Part shown: positions 41,601-64,000 of the stretch, piece after piece | Layout: the number at the start of each line of letters is the position of its first letter | How positions within the stretch are numbered: position 1 is the stretch's first letter | DNA from: Oryzias latipes | Taxonomy: Eukaryota > Chordata > Actinopteri > Beloniformes > Adrianichthyidae | Direction: 5' to 3' | Assembly: GCF_002234675.1 (NCBI RefSeq) | Contig: NC_019866.2 | Location: 2,656,583 to 2,720,582, forward strand | Length of the DNA: 64,000 bases | Program-made: the position numbers and the translations under genes | The notes under the pieces: model-generated | What the model saw: only the letters and a program-made list of their open reading frames with translations | The model's database searches: none | Told to the model about the DNA's origin: nothing

Positions 41601-44373
41601 TCTTTTTAGCTTCAATCAGTATTTTTGCAGAACACCACAAGCTTATCAAACTTTTTGTTTTGTGGGGGAAATTTAGGGAATTATTTTTAATAAATACTAG
41701 CCAAATTGTTATCTTTTAAACAGCAATTGTAAAAATGTGCAACTTCAAGATAATTTTTTCTTCAAGCTAATGTTTTCGCTTGCGTTGTGTGTCATCTGGC
41801 TTTCTTCCTATCTTGGATTTTGCTCACATTAGTTTCAGTTTAGCGTGACAAAACCGCCATCAAACAGCTGCTGATTGGTCCAGATTCTAACCAATCAAAT
41901 CGCGGCATTTATCTAACATAGTCTTCTACTGAGGCTCAGAAGCTGAACCAGCTCTTTTTACCCTTGATTTTGTCTTTTTAGATGAAGAAAATTTCATTTT
42001 TAATCATTTTAACAATAATCCATAATTTTTTTTTTTATCATTGATTAATTTTTATTTAGTCAGATTTGGGAATTTATGGCTGAGGATCTCCTGAAACTGT
42101 AAAAAAAATACTTTTTGAAAGCAAAGACTTTTTTTTTAAAGCAGATATTTAATATTGTAATGTGCAATTTAAAAAGTTTTGTGTGAAGCGTGGTGGCATA
42201 ATATCCCTCCACTCCCCAGCGCTTGCGCTCCGTCTGCTGCGACTAAGCCGCTTTCCCCACCGCAGCCGCGCGCCAGAACCCGGCCAACGCGGCTTCAGGG
42301 TGGCCTGCTTAGGCTGGAGGAGGGCGGAGCTTCAGAGGACGTACGCCGCTGTGTGCAGGCAGATCCAGAGCTTAGAGAGGCTGAGGAATCTGAACCAGAA
42401 CAGGCAGAACCCCAGCAGGAGCGCTGAGTCAGGGCCAGTCAGGGCAGAGGACAGCCACCCCACACAGCCCCCCTACTGTCAGACCTGTGACATCACCGTG
42501 GCCGGGCCTGCGAGGTCATGAGTGAAGTCAAAGATAATAAAGACACTGATAGAAACGGTTCTGGTGGTCTTAACTGGACCTCATTACTGTGTCCAGAAAT
42601 CAGACAGATGCATGTCCTACAGCTCTGTAGAAGGTGAGAAAAGTCTGAGAGGTTCCTGTGATTCGGGCTGCGGAGAGCTTTGGGGAGCGGGCGGAGCAGA
42701 GCGGCGCCCTCACGGCTTATTCTGTGTCCGAGCAGCGAGCGGATCCCCGAGCTGGTGGAGTACGGACGCATGCTGATGTCCAGGAACTGCGGCGGGAGTC
42801 ACACCAGCACCTCCACGCTGCCGCGCCGCAGCTGCCCGCCGCACGCCAAGCTCCACGGCCTGGCCGAGGCCGACGGCGCCGGTCAGGTAGAGACGGGCAG
42901 AGTGGACGCCGTCTGTCCCCGAAAACGGGTCCGAACCCAGAAGCAGATGTTCAGAACGTCAGACGGAAAACAGGCCCACTAGAAACCATAGAAACCAGCC
43001 GAAAATGCTTCAAATAAAAACGGGATGAGGAAGAATACGGAGCCCCTAAAGGGACAAAATTTAGAGAAAAAAAAACAATTTAAGTTAAAAAACACAAACT
43101 AACTGGTGGGCACCCATTAGTTTAGGTTTTTTATTATAAATTGTTTTTCTTTCTTCAGCGCCCTTTAGGGGCTCCGTACTAATCGCTAAGAAGTGTTTTC
43201 TTAAACCAAGATGATTTTGTTATTTACAAAATTTTCTGGAAAAGATTATTTTTCTTGCAAAACAGAAAATAAAACATCCTCAGATGTTTGAGTCAAAGCT
43301 CTGCCAAACTTTTACCAAATTTTAGTTGATTTGGGAGAAAACATAAAAAAAGCAACAAAAATCTGTTGTTTGGACCGTTTCCAGGTGATTTATTTTTTAT
43401 CCTTTTTTTTTTCCCCCGTGCGGTCGGAGGTGGACATCATCGGAGAGGACGGACGGTTGTACCGAGGTCGTCTGGACCTGAGGAGCCCAGACTCCAAACT
43501 GCCCACAATTGCCCCCAAAGACGGTGAGTCCGGATGGGGCGGTGCGTCTTCTGAAAGCAGGAGGGGCATTTAAAGCCCGACTATAGGATCACTAAAAGCG
43601 TGGTCGACCTTCGGCTACAGGATTTCATTTAGTTCTTACATTTTAAGGTTTTTCTAAACCAAAAAAGAAGTCCCTTCCTGCAAAACCTGGACTGAATTGA
43701 TGGATATTTAGGGATATGGATCCACAAATAATGAAATAAATGCTGGATTTAACTGGATTAAATAATCTCAAGGTTTTTTTTCGGACACAAAACTTTAAAT
43801 ACCAGAAAACTTGAACAGCTGTTCATTCGTGACAGTTTAAAGAAATGATCTTTTCATGAGGTTTTCTTCAGATTTGATTCAGGTTTTTTTTTTCTCAGTT
43901 TCTCCTGATCATTTATGTTGTTCTGGTTGGTCAGCAGGTCATCTGTAAAGCGTCCCACTGGACTCTAACCCCGCCCCCAAAATGCGACAGATTCAGTGCT
44001 TTCACCTTTTTTCTGTCTCAGGTGCACACCGGACTAAAGACAGGGCCAAGAGCTCCGCCTCCTTGAGACCGGTACCGTCCCCTGAGGGGGGGCAGACCAG
44101 TCCAGTTGAGCAGCCGGCCCACAGCGCCAGGAGCCCACAGTTCAGCCGCTCAGGTGAGTCCGGGCTCACAGGTGCTTACCCGCCTCTGTCTGAACACTGG
44201 AGAAAGCGGCGGGTCACATTGCCCCCCTCCCCCCTCCAGCCTCCAGCTGCTCTGGCCGGGATTGGCCCGTCTCGGCTCTGGGATGCTGCACGCCTCAGAG
44301 CTCCATCACTCAGGCCTCCGCCGCCGTGAGCAGCCTGGATCCTCGGGGCGGCAGCGCGCCGCTCAACCTGTAG
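29610..44373 (+). CDS. qrich2: QRICH2-like DUF4795 coiled-coil protein (sperm-flagellum family)
   Basis: Twenty coding exons in consistent phase: 29610-29915, 31708-31782, 32199-32267, 33582-33782, 37052-37196, 37833-37909, 37980-38080, 38222-38318, 38422-38709, 38810-38926, 39117-39185, 40646-40810, 40936-41054, 41241-41306, 41383-41475, 42266-42514, 42736-42886, 43430-43523, 44022-44153, 44240-44373. The product is about 915 aa. The N-terminus (SISLHELLNLSIG..VNFGALHALLLAVL) and the central coiled coils (about residues 105-620) are followed by paired-cysteine motifs HCLSCDRPV and YCQTCDITV, then RNCGGSHTSTSTLPRR and VDIIGEDGRLYRGRLDLRS. This is the DUF4795 architecture shared by QRICH2 and C16orf96. 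Synteny with ubald2, foxj1 and srsf2 favours QRICH2, which in mammals is needed for sperm flagella. There is no Gln-rich repeat. The exon at 42266 uses a weak donor (GCGAG|GTCATG); 37052 could instead start at 37037. Confidence 0.85.
29916..31707 (+). other. qrich2 intron 1
   Basis: About 1.8 kb with a GC-richer block at 30680-31200 ending in a poly(C) run (31172-31196). No exon with supporting splice sites was found; the block could be conserved non-coding DNA, which a cross-species alignment would show. Confidence 0.5.
32420..33424 (+). mobile_element. 5'-truncated non-LTR retrotransposon (LINE-like) insertion
   Basis: Flanked by a perfect 16-bp target-site duplication AGAACTGTTTCTGCTG at 32404-32419 and 33425-33440 and ending in a run of about 24 A. 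The 5' 400 bp are very G-rich; the 3' part holds a T/C-rich block (33130-33210) and AATAAA at 33249-33254. The reading frames on either strand are G/C-bias artefacts. Family not named. Confidence 0.85.
33783..34262 (+). repeat. Minisatellite 1, 20-bp unit with fused splice acceptor/donor motif
   Basis: About 24 units of GAGACACGCCTCCTGCAGGC and variants (CAGGTGAGAC, CAGGCGAGAC, CAGGTGAGGC), starting directly at the 3' end of coding exon 33582-33782. Unit length drifts by 1-2 nt at the 3' end. Every unit contains CCTCCTGCAG followed by GTGAG or GCGAG. Confidence 0.95.
34289..35328. mobile_element. DNA transposon with about 250-bp inverted arms and 6-bp target duplication
   Basis: The left end TATGAAGG..TAATGTGTCTAAAT (34289) and the right end ATTTAGACACATTATGG..CTTCATA (35328) are inverted copies. 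The arms run for roughly 250 bp (for example CATTTGAGCAGTTGGAAT and its inverse). GACCAG flanks both ends (34283-34288 and 35329-35334) but occurs once at the matching place in copy 2 of the duplication (36775-36780), which defines the insertion. No transposase frame. Confidence 0.85.
35541..35818 (+). pseudogene. Duplicated qrich2 exon pair, probably non-functional
   Basis: 35541-35609 copies exon 32199-32267 and 35630-35818 copies exon 33582-33782. The intron between them has collapsed to 20 nt (GTGAGCAGCAGCAGCTGCAG), too short to splice. Read through, the frame reaches TGA shortly after the junction. Either exon alone still has usable outer splice sites (CTCTTTAG at its left, CAGCAG|GTGAGA at its right) and is in phase 0, so inclusion of a single copy cannot be excluded. 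Confidence 0.6.
35819..36762 (+). repeat. Minisatellite 2, same 20-bp family as minisatellite 1
   Basis: About 47 units, again starting at the donor of the duplicated exon. Besides the CTGCAG type it has many CAGCTG units (CTCCAGCTGGTGAGACACGC) that alternate with CTGCAGGCGAGGCACGCC, forming a 40-bp higher-order pattern between about 36160 and 36680. Confidence 0.95.
37235..37460. repeat. Fragment of dispersed repeat family B (qrich2 intron)
   Basis: Shares CCCATCAGATGCCTCAATG-, CAAACGTCCGAAGCGTTTGA- and CATACAGTCAATGG-type blocks with the other family B copies. Confidence 0.45.
39700..39980. repeat. Repeat related to the composite element at 1300-1867 (qrich2 intron)
   Basis: CCAATCTAGTGAGCAT, GACTTCTGGGAAATTTCT and CTCGATTTGGAAATTGTAG match 1515-1596 in order, and CACTATATAGTGAGTAGGGA matches the MITE inside 1597-1867 in inverse. 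It is an older, partial copy. Confidence 0.55.
43036..43178. mobile_element. Palindromic MITE in a qrich2 intron
   Basis: A 143-bp near-perfect palindrome. Ends TACGGAGCCCCTAAAGGG (43036-43053) and its exact inverse (43161-43178); the arms meet at about GGTGGGCACCC. It could fold into one stem of about 65 bp. Confidence 0.85.
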
Positions 44374-46136
44374 GGGGCGACGCTGAGCTCCACAGGGTTC
44401 AGCCTGAGGTAAGCGGAAAGCTGCGGGGTCCGACTGCACCGACACTCTGCTCCAGAACTGACACTAAACTGGGTTCACACGCTTTGATCTTCTAGATTAA
44501 TAAGTGCAGGTGAAGCAAAACCCAGGAGCCCCTTCAGCCAGTGGGCGGAGCCTGATCCGTCATCAGAGCGTGACTCATTTTTCTGCACTCCTCTGTTGAG
44601 CCGTCAGACCTGCATGCAGCCGGACGGCGTTACGCAATGTTAGAAGTTCCTGGCAGCGAGCAGCAGAACTGAACATCCTGTTCACAGAAACGAGGTTGCG
44701 GGAGGCCCACGAGGCGCCGCTGTGACCACGGTGACGGTCTGCTGTCGAGGAACTGGTCCTGCTGGCAGAGCAGGAGCTCGGAGATCTTTATGGAAACGCC
44801 TCTGCATGAGCAGACAGTGACAGGCCTACAACTAACTTCTATCATTTGACCTCCACTCCAGGTCAAACTGGGATGGATGCTGCGTTTACTTGCAGTCAGG
44901 AAAACAAGGCGCCGTAATGATCGGCGTGATGTAAAGCAGCTGTGAGGTCACAACAGTTTAGGTTTGAGCTTCATTTCCAAACATTCAACAGAAACTGTCC
45001 CGTTTCTACTGTGATTCTATTCAGCTTCTACAGAATTTAATGAAAATGGTGTTTTTAAAACGTCCCTGTAGCATTTTTCTGAAAAAAGAAAAAGATTAAA
45101 ACTGCATTTCAGAGTTTTTCTTTATTCAAATTGTCGTGAATCAGGAGCAAATGCTGTTTGAAAAAGATCACATTTGTGACGTAGAAAACACGCTGGGCGG
45201 GGCCACAAGCTCCCTGCCCCGCCCCCTTTTCCGATGCATCCACTTGTAGACGATTAGATCCACGAACGTCTTTGTTTTCCTCGTCTGACCTGGAATCTGG
45301 CTCTAAACTGCACGGCTGCAGCTGCAAGCTAGCGGGAGAAAGCGTAAACAAAGAAATGATGGGAAATGAGGGCAGGCTTCCTCCATGCTAACAGTCCGCC
45401 ACTCAAGAGGCGAATCTCTGATGAACTCTGCAGAAACGATGTCCTCGAACACCACACGGGTTGTTTGATTTGGGCTAAAAATGGCATCGTCGTGATTCAA
45501 AGACCCGCTTTGGAAACGGATCAAAAGACGATCGGAGCGGCGCCTTCGGGTTGAAACACGTCTGTGTAAAACGCCTCAAACGGGAGCAGACGTTCCTCCT
45601 CAGAGCAGACGTTCTTCCTCAGAGCAGACGTGTGGAGCCACGGAAACCCGGAGCGCTGAAGCTGGAAGTCTTTATTAGACGTGTAGGAGTGGCTGACAGG
45701 CGCCATCAAAACGCTGCAGGTTTATTGTTCCGTTTACAGACTCGTCGTCCAAACCTACAGGAGCTCCTTCACATTCCTGCACACGTCACATCTGTGAGAC
45801 CCGTTCTGGTCGTTGCCGACCGAGCTTCGGGTCGGAACCCGAAGAACTCACATCAGCTGGAAAAGAAACAAAAAACAAAACAAACAAAAAAAAAAACTCC
45901 ACAGCTCCAGATTGAGACAAACAGGAAGTTCAGTTCTGGATTTCTCTGCTGCTGCTGACGGACTTCCTGTCCGACCCGCCGCAGCAGCAGAAGTGAGGCA
46001 CAGACGTGGGGGGGGGCGTTGACGGTCACATGGTTCCTCTCCTTTGTAAGTGCTGATAGTCACGGGGGTGCATGACCCCCCACCCCCCATGTTCTTCTGT
46101 GCATTAAGCCCCTCCCACCCGCCCCTCATGTCAGCC
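44374..46136. other. Tail-to-tail intergenic region of qrich2 (+) and ubald2 (-)
   Basis: Holds the qrich2 3' UTR (end not located), a family A repeat (45030-45545) and the ubald2 3' UTR. AATAAA on the minus strand at 45721-45726 and 45671-45676 lie about 410-465 nt after the ubald2 stop. Confidence 0.5.
45030..45545. repeat. Dispersed repeat family A, copy 2 (uninterrupted)
   Basis: Runs from GAAAATGGTGTTTTTAAAAC to GATCAAAAGACGATCGGAG and aligns in order with 60527-61045 and with the split copy at 7560-9480. Contains TTTGTGACGTAGAAAA. Confidence 0.65.
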
Positions 46137-55979
<9,843 letters not shown>

Positions 55980-56200
55980 CCCGGACAAACCTCCTGCACC
56001 AGGTATTAAACTGTCCCCCCCCCGGCGGAGCCCGCTGACACCCGCGCGGAGAGGAGGACGAGCAGCGCAGGAGAGCACGGATCCTGTTCTCGGTCGAGGA
56101 CGCGCGTGCAGGCGGCAGATGCGCGGTGCGCAGACCGAGGATCGCCGAGCGCAGCCGGTTTAGAATTTAAAGGTTTTTGAGAGAAAACAGCAGTTCCGAG
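55980..56200 (+). promoter_or_regulatory. foxj1 5' non-coding exon
   Basis: GC-rich leader ending at a consensus donor (TTCCGAG|GTGAGTG, exon end 56200). The next acceptor (CTTGTCAG, exon start 56707) is 28 nt before the ATG. The 5' end of the exon is not defined by the sequence. Confidence 0.55.
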
Positions 56201-56734
56201 GTGAGTGTGACTGTTAGAATGATCCAAAAGTGATCAGAAGGGACAACTCCAGCTGACTAATTACATTTATTTAAAATCGGTTCCTTGAACACGATCCAAC
56301 GGTTTTATTTCGTTTGCAATATTAACCTCACTGTCTAAACACACAAACATGGATTTTAGGCACAACAGTTTCTACAATATGAAAGAAAATATACTCTCTC
56401 TATATATAATATTTTTAATATAACATTTATCACTGTTAACAATTTTAAAGGTTTTTTTAAACGTCTTTTACGCCTCGTGATCATTAAGAGTTCGGAGAGG
56501 AGGCCGTTCTGCGTCATTACGCATGAGGTCCACAGGAAAGTTCTGGTGTTAAAGAAAAAGAACCATTAAAGTTTAATGCGGTTTTAGCTCAAATTTCCTG
56601 CTTTATTCGGGAACATTTAAAAAAGAACCGCAGTGTTTTTGCCCAAACTGCTTCTGTTTTCTCATCTGCGCCGTGCTGGAGCTGATGTTAATGTTGGTCT
56701 TGTCAGGCGGTGGCAGGGGGGGAAGGATAGAGCG

Positions 56735-58601
<1,867 letters not shown>

Positions 58602-59124
58602 GGAATAACTGCAGCTCAAACCCTCATCAGATCTACAGGGAATATTTTTAAATCTGAATTGACTCTCGTTCTCCTGTTCAGGAAAAGAAGAGTTTTCATG
58701 CAGGTGGGGAAACATCCTCATGACCACAGAAGAAAGATGCCACGACAAGCAGCAGGCGTTGACCTGAAACGTTGTTGAGTCTAACCTGAAACCGGCCTGG
58801 ACACACCAGAAACAGGAAGTTATGGAAACCCAATCTCTGAGATTACCGGTCCGGATTGTCAGTTATCCTCGTCAAGTTTTCACCACAAACAAACGTCAAA
58901 TACGTTTGTTTACTGCAGCATTCTCTGCGGTTACGTCTATCGTCATCATATCGTCTGCATAGAGTTTGACTGGCCGGTAGATGTTGAAGGAGATGTTGGA
59001 AGTGGAAAACTCCACTTAATTCCAAGTATTTGGAGCCTGAATGCAGATGTTCTGTCCTCTGTGGAGTGCAGTTATGAGTTGATTCAAGTTCTAGTTTTCC
59101 TTAATTCGCAAAATCAGGAGAAAA

Positions 59125-59130
59125 AATAAA
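59125..59130 (+). terminator. Possible polyadenylation signal of foxj1
   Basis: AATAAA about 525 nt after the stop codon, in an A-rich context. Confidence 0.45.
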
Positions 59131-60526
59131 AACAACAACAACCAGATGGTGGCAAACCTGAGCGGTCAAAGTAGAAAAACAACCACAATAGTTCTGGTTT
59201 CACGGTTGGAGCCGGTTTTCTGTTCTGGTGTGGCCAGGCCTTCAACATGGTGTCTGTTTACATGGCGACGTGTTTCATGCATTTTGGAAGAAGATTCGTT
59301 CACGTCTGTTTGCGGAACATCTGAGGGTGTGACGCCAACTCTGGGATTTTCAGAGTCTTCCTCTGCTCGCGGCTCATCACCGTCACCACGACGCTTCCCT
59401 CAGAAGACGGACGATGAGACGTTTGCCAAAAGTCCCTCTGGAGTGTTTTTCTGTGTTGGTCTTGGTGTGGGGTTAGCTCTGCTCTATGCTTTTTTATATT
59501 AACCCCTCTAACCTCTTTTCTGATTTCATTTTCCATCTGAATAAGAGTGAACTGTTTGTTTGTGTTTAGAAACATTTGTCTCACTTAGCTGATAGATTCC
59601 AGAGCAGCAAAGGGGAGTTTGGCGGATCGGACGTAAAACAGCTGGAGGCGAAACCCTCCTTAGATAGACTTAGGTTGCAGAAATGCGGCGGCGGCGGCGG
59701 CGCCCTGTCAATGAATACCCGACCTTCCATGTGGCGAGAGCAGCACTGAGACTCGACAGGGCGGCAGAGTTCAGCGGTTCTGCTTCACTGCTGCCAGCGC
59801 GTCTCGTTGTGTTGCTGCTGTTGCCTGTGGACCTTCAGATGCAGCCAGAATTCAACCATCATGTCAGAGAATTTTCAGCTGCAGGACTTTGTGTTTGCAC
59901 TTTGTGTATTTTCAGGTCAACACACTTGTTACACAAACCCACCGTGGTCAAATCCAGACCACCGACTCCTCAGATGATGGAAGCGGATGTTCCTGTTAGA
60001 CGCTGTCTGCATTCAGTCTGTTCCTTTAATCCACTTTACTTTCAAAATAAAAGCCTTTTTTCCTGCTTGGGTCTAACTGAGATGATTTCCAGCTTTTGTT
60101 TCAAAGATTTGAGTTTGTGTTTGACGTTCAGGTTCCTCAGAGGAAGAATCTGAAGATGCTCCCGTCGGACTTTAAGTCATTTAAAAAAAAAACTTTGTTT
60201 TCCTCTCATCATTTCATTTATTCACAAGTGTTTTTTTCTAGTAATAGTCTCATTTTTTAGCAGAAACGTTTGCTTTACTAAAAACAATAACATCGTTTGA
60301 TTTACTTTTGTTTGACTTGAATCGATTTTATTCAGCAGTTTTGTTTTCACCAGAGAACTTTCTTTTTTCTGTCCTCTTTGGAACCAAAATAAATGTCGTT
60401 TTAGTTTTAATCCAAATTTTGTTTTTATTTTCTTTCTCATTTTTTGTTTTTTGCAATTTGAATAACAGCTGGAACTACTCCATTTAGTCTGATCGTTTCA
60501 GGCTGAAGCCCTTTTTAAAATTTTAA

Positions 60527-61045
60527 AGAGCCACTCTGATGAAAATTGTGTTTTAACATGTTCTTGTGGCATTTTTTCTTCATATATGAAGAAAATTATG
60601 ATTAAAACGGCATTTCTGAGTATTTCTTTATTCAAATCATTGTGAAAACGGATCAACTGTATAAATGCCACTTAAAAAAGACATACTGGGCGGGGCCTCA
60701 AGCTCCCTGCTCCGCCCCTTTCATGCATCCACTTGTGGACAAATAGATCCACAAACGTCTTTGTTTTCCTCGCCTGACTTGGATTCTGGTTAGGTTGGGG
60801 GGGTGTGAGGGGCTGTAAGCTAGCGGGAGTGCGTGTAAACAGTTAGATGACGGGATATGGGGGCGGGCTTACTCAGCACCAGTAGCCCCGCCCACAACTC
60901 AGTGGTGAATTTCTGATGAACTCCAGCTGCTCTGCAGAATGTTTGTCCTAGAAAAAATGACTCCGGTTTTTTGTCTTATTTTGGCTAAAAACGACTTCAT
61001 CATGATCCAAAGACAATAGATCAAAAGATGATCAGAGTTTGAGGA
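60527..61045. repeat. Dispersed repeat family A, copy 3
   Basis: Begins AAAGAGCCACTCTGATGAAA and ends GATCAAAAGATGATCAGAG. Shares CTCCGCCCC, ATGCATCCACTTGTGGAC- and AACGTCTTTGTTTTCCTCG with 45030-45545. Confidence 0.65.
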
Positions 61046-62159
61046 TTTCCTCCCAAACAAACTCGTCTCATTTCAACCAAAACTCGTCCTGATCTGAAGC
61101 TTAAATCCTCAAACGGCGCCGTTTCATTTTTTTCGCTGCCGTTTCAGACTTCCTGTTTCTTTTTGCTTGTTTTTATTCTCAGAGATTTACGCCTGCTGTG
61201 AGATTTACGTCTTTTCTCGTTCATCGTCGTGATCATATGGCGGTGGTGAGTAGGGGAGGGGGGTGACCATGGGGGGGCTGGTGCCTTTTGTCTCTTCTCA
61301 GTCAGACTTTTGTTGTTTGTGGCACTTGGACCTGTGGAACCTCATTAGGTTGGTGTGGGGTCTAATGGGTACAAGCGTCCCACAGCCCCATATATCACAC
61401 ACGCCCCCCCCACTGCAGACCCTGACCCCGCCGCAGATTAGCCGGGCGCCATGAACAGCCACAGAAGTCAATTGAAGAAGCGGCGCCCCCACAGATCCTG
61501 AACGACACTGACGCAGAGCTGCAACACGACTCCCCCATCATGGAAACCCAACACTCCCTGGAAGAGCAGGATCCTGCCCTGTCAATCCGGGCAGAGCTGT
61601 TTGTTTTTTCTGGAAAGGGGAGCTGATGTCCCCCCCTACCCCTAAGATCGAGCCCCCCCCGAAGGCCCCCCCGGACCGCCATTACCTGCTGGACTTGGCT
61701 CTCCAGCTGGATCTCTGGGCTCGTGATTGCAATGCGGCGGTGCTGTCAGATGAGAGGCCGCGGTAACCCGATGCAGGCTGTGCTGCTGACGGATGCCGGT
61801 AAGAGGAGCTGCTGAAACATGAAGCTTCAGAGCCTCTTCCAAACAGAAACGCCGCAAACTGAAAGTGATAAACGCCAACACCTGGGGTGACCGCCATGAT
61901 GAGAAAGCTGCTGATGGGGGCTCATGTGGAAGGAGCCGTCGACGGACATCAGGGTCTCCAGATAATCCTGATCCTGGAGCTGAGATTAAAGACACCTGGA
62001 AAGGGTCAAAAATACACGTGGGAGTGGTCAAAACAACTACACACCAGCAACACACCTCATGATAGATAAGCTACATGGAAGAAACGATGCAGCTGCAGGT
62101 GTGAGATCTCACCTGAACTCCTGAGTCTTTTTGATGATCTTTGCTCAGTTGCAGGTGAA

Positions 62160-62440
62160 CTCTGCTGCGAGTCCATTGACTGTGCCTGAGAACTGGACTG
62201 AGCGATTGAGACATCATCCATAGAAAATAGTTATAGTTATATCCATAGAAAATAATCACATTTTCACAACACGGACGCCGCCACGTTGGAGCCAGACAGC
62301 GTCAGTCAGCAGTGATTGGTCCGAGTCGGATTGAGTTTCTATGGCAACCACTCTCACCAATTAGGAGTGAGCTTATTGGAAGAGAGCTACACAAAATCTG
62401 TCAATCAAACGTTTTGAATTTTGCAATGCACGTTCAGACC
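62160..62440. repeat. Dispersed repeat family B, copy 5
   Basis: TCATCCATAGAAAATAG, CGCCGCCACGTTGGAGCC, TATGGCAACCACTCTCACCA and CACAAAATCTGTCAATCAAA match 11020-11360 in order. Confidence 0.55.
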
Positions 62441-62939
62441 AATAACAGAGGATGGACCACAGCCGAGGTCACATGTCCCACTTTCTGTCTTCCCGACATC
62501 ACAAACTCGGTTAAAAAAGACAGAAAATGCTAATAAGTTTCCCACTTTGGTCTGGTTTGGTTTGCGTTCACACACAACAGTCTAAGAAGCAAACCAAAGA
62601 CTGACCAAACGACCTGGAATGACTCATTTCTGCTCACTCAGGGGAGATATCGGCCAATCAAGACGTCAAAAAACACAAGAAGAAACCCGGATAGTCCTGC
62701 TGATTCCCTGAAAATCTCTCCAAGCTACACTTCCATAACTTCGTAAACAATCGATCGCAACATTTCACAATTTTGTTGTGAGTCCAGCTTCCGTGGGGAG
62801 CTCGGTGTGATTGTGTCTTTGTGATCACGTTCTTCACTTTCAAGTGCACCAAAGTTCAGGTGAGCTTTCACAGTCGCCAAACCAACATGGTCACGTTTCC
62901 ATGTCATGTTTTGTCTCTCCGCCTGTCAGTCGCAGCGGG

Positions 62940-63160
62940 TTCAGGCTAATGCTCAAGTTCATTTCCCTCAGTGTAGACAAAGAGCTCTCAGCAATAGGTG
63001 ACGGGAAGGGGGGCTGCTTTGTGCCAACAGTTCCGTCCACGACTAAGAGGTCTATTTTGGATGAACGTCTGACGCATTTTTTTTTTTAATTTGTCTCAAA
63101 ACAGCACAATCTTTGGTAACACTTTGGAGAATTCAACAAAAGATGATCAGAGTAGGTCTT
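62940..63160. repeat. Fragment of dispersed repeat family A
   Basis: GTGACGGGAAGGGGGGCTGC, TTTTGGATGAACGTCTGA and AAAAGATGATCAGAG match the 3' half of the family A copies at 60527-61045 and 12750-13080. Confidence 0.45.
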
Positions 63161-64000
63161 TTAATGTCTGACTTTCAGTTCATCCATCCAGATCAGAGGG
63201 TCTGTTCGGTTGCCCCCCTTCACTCGTATCTGAACAGTTGAAGTTTATTTCTCAAATGCCTCCTGCAGTTTGGATCCATCACAATCGGTTGGTGACAGCA
63301 ACTGCTTGAACGTTGGATGGAGATCCGTTGAGGGCTGAGGATGGAGGTTGGTTTGTGGCTCCGGTCTTGTTCGCCGACACAGAAGCAGCTGCTGCGGCGG
63401 AACAGCACAGAGGTGGAACACCTTATTGAACGTTGCATAAAATAAAGTGGCAATGTTTGGTTTTGGTGCCACAAATGTTCACGCTGGGCTGCTCATGCAA
63501 AGCAATCAGGCACGGCGGTGGAGGGATGATGATTGGAGCTTGTATTGCTGTGATCAGCCATAAACTGCTTGAAATGGCAGAGAATCCAGGAGGAAAAGTC
63601 CAGATTCATATTTGTGAAGCAAAAAAAGAGGAAAGAATGATTCCTAAAGATGTGAAGCCTCTGTCCTCTCCGACTTTCTGATTTTTCTGTGGTTAGAAGC
63701 TGACCAGAGAGAAACTGTTTCGATTTGGGGACCAAACAAAGGCAGATAATTGAGGTGACAGGAGGTAAAGCCTCCACATTTTGTTCAGGCTCAGACGGAT
63801 GTTCCTCACAGAAAACTAATGATGCTCTCCGTTCTCAGGAGCAGCTCTGCAGTCGGATCCGACTCTCTTTGTTGCCCCACAACCCCGGCTGGTATTCCCG
63901 GACGCCCTGAAATCCAAAATGAAGCATTCCCTGGAAGTTGAAGCTTATCTACAAGACGAGACGAAGTGGACACAGGAGCTACAGGGAATACATCTTTTTT

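Larger units (their letters stand above)
59131..64000. other. Gene-free DNA downstream of foxj1
   Basis: No exon with both splice sites and a conserved product was found. A (CGG)n run lies at about 59684-59702. Repeat copies are at 60527-61045 (family A), 62160-62440 (family B) and 62940-63160 (family A fragment). The block at 61250-62050 is less A/T-rich and has unexplained C-runs; it may be conserved non-coding DNA. Confidence 0.45.

Noticed and set aside
29610-44373. Naming the DUF4795 gene C16orf96 homologue
   Set aside because: The domain fits either gene, but foxj1, ubald2, srsf2 and mfsd11 as neighbours fit the QRICH2 locus. A family tree could overturn this.
63725-63910. Terminal exon of a further gene at the right edge
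   Set aside because: No conserved product and no convincing splice pair; would need sequence beyond the window.

Overview
The window is nuclear DNA of a ray-finned (teleost) fish. Genes are broken into short exons with GT/AG introns, polyadenylation signals are AATAAA, and introns are full of short inverted-repeat transposons, a tRNA-derived SINE with a typical fish SINE tail, and micro- and minisatellites. The order srsf2 / mfsd11 / qrich2 / ubald2 / foxj1 corresponds to genes clustered on human 17q25, which supports the names. I assembled exons by hand; in every gene the splice phases close without a break.

Layout: (1) 258-7392 (+), a two-domain trypsin-fold protease with an intact catalytic triad in domain 1 and a dead domain 2. 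(2) 7560-9480, a repeat split by a nested transposon. (3) 10247-12189 (-), a small cysteine-rich single-pass membrane protein I cannot name. (4) 14173-15321 (-), eif1, with a TATA/GC-box/CRE promoter. (5) 15.6-21.0 kb, gene-free DNA with a fold-back transposon. (6) srsf2 (-) and mfsd11 (+), head to head across a bidirectional promoter with a CTCF-like motif. (7) 29610-44373 (+), qrich2, with an upstream RFX X-box and an internal exon duplication, two minisatellites, a LINE insertion and a DNA transposon. (8) 46137-53109 (-), ubald2, whose 5-kb intron holds a hAT-like and a Harbinger-like element. (9) 56735-58601 (+), foxj1, the master regulator of motile cilia. (10) 58.6-64 kb, gene-free DNA with more copies of the dispersed repeats.

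Themes: srsf2 and eif1 are housekeeping RNA-processing and translation genes; mfsd11 is an orphan transporter-like membrane protein. qrich2 (sperm flagellum) and foxj1 (ciliogenesis) are ciliary genes 12 kb apart, and qrich2 carries a perfect X-box. The strongest oddity is in qrich2: a 20-bp minisatellite grown out of an exon-intron junction, each unit of which carries a polypyrimidine-CAG acceptor joined to a GTGAG (or GCGAG) donor, i.e. the pattern of a recursive splice site, repeated about 70 times in two arrays.
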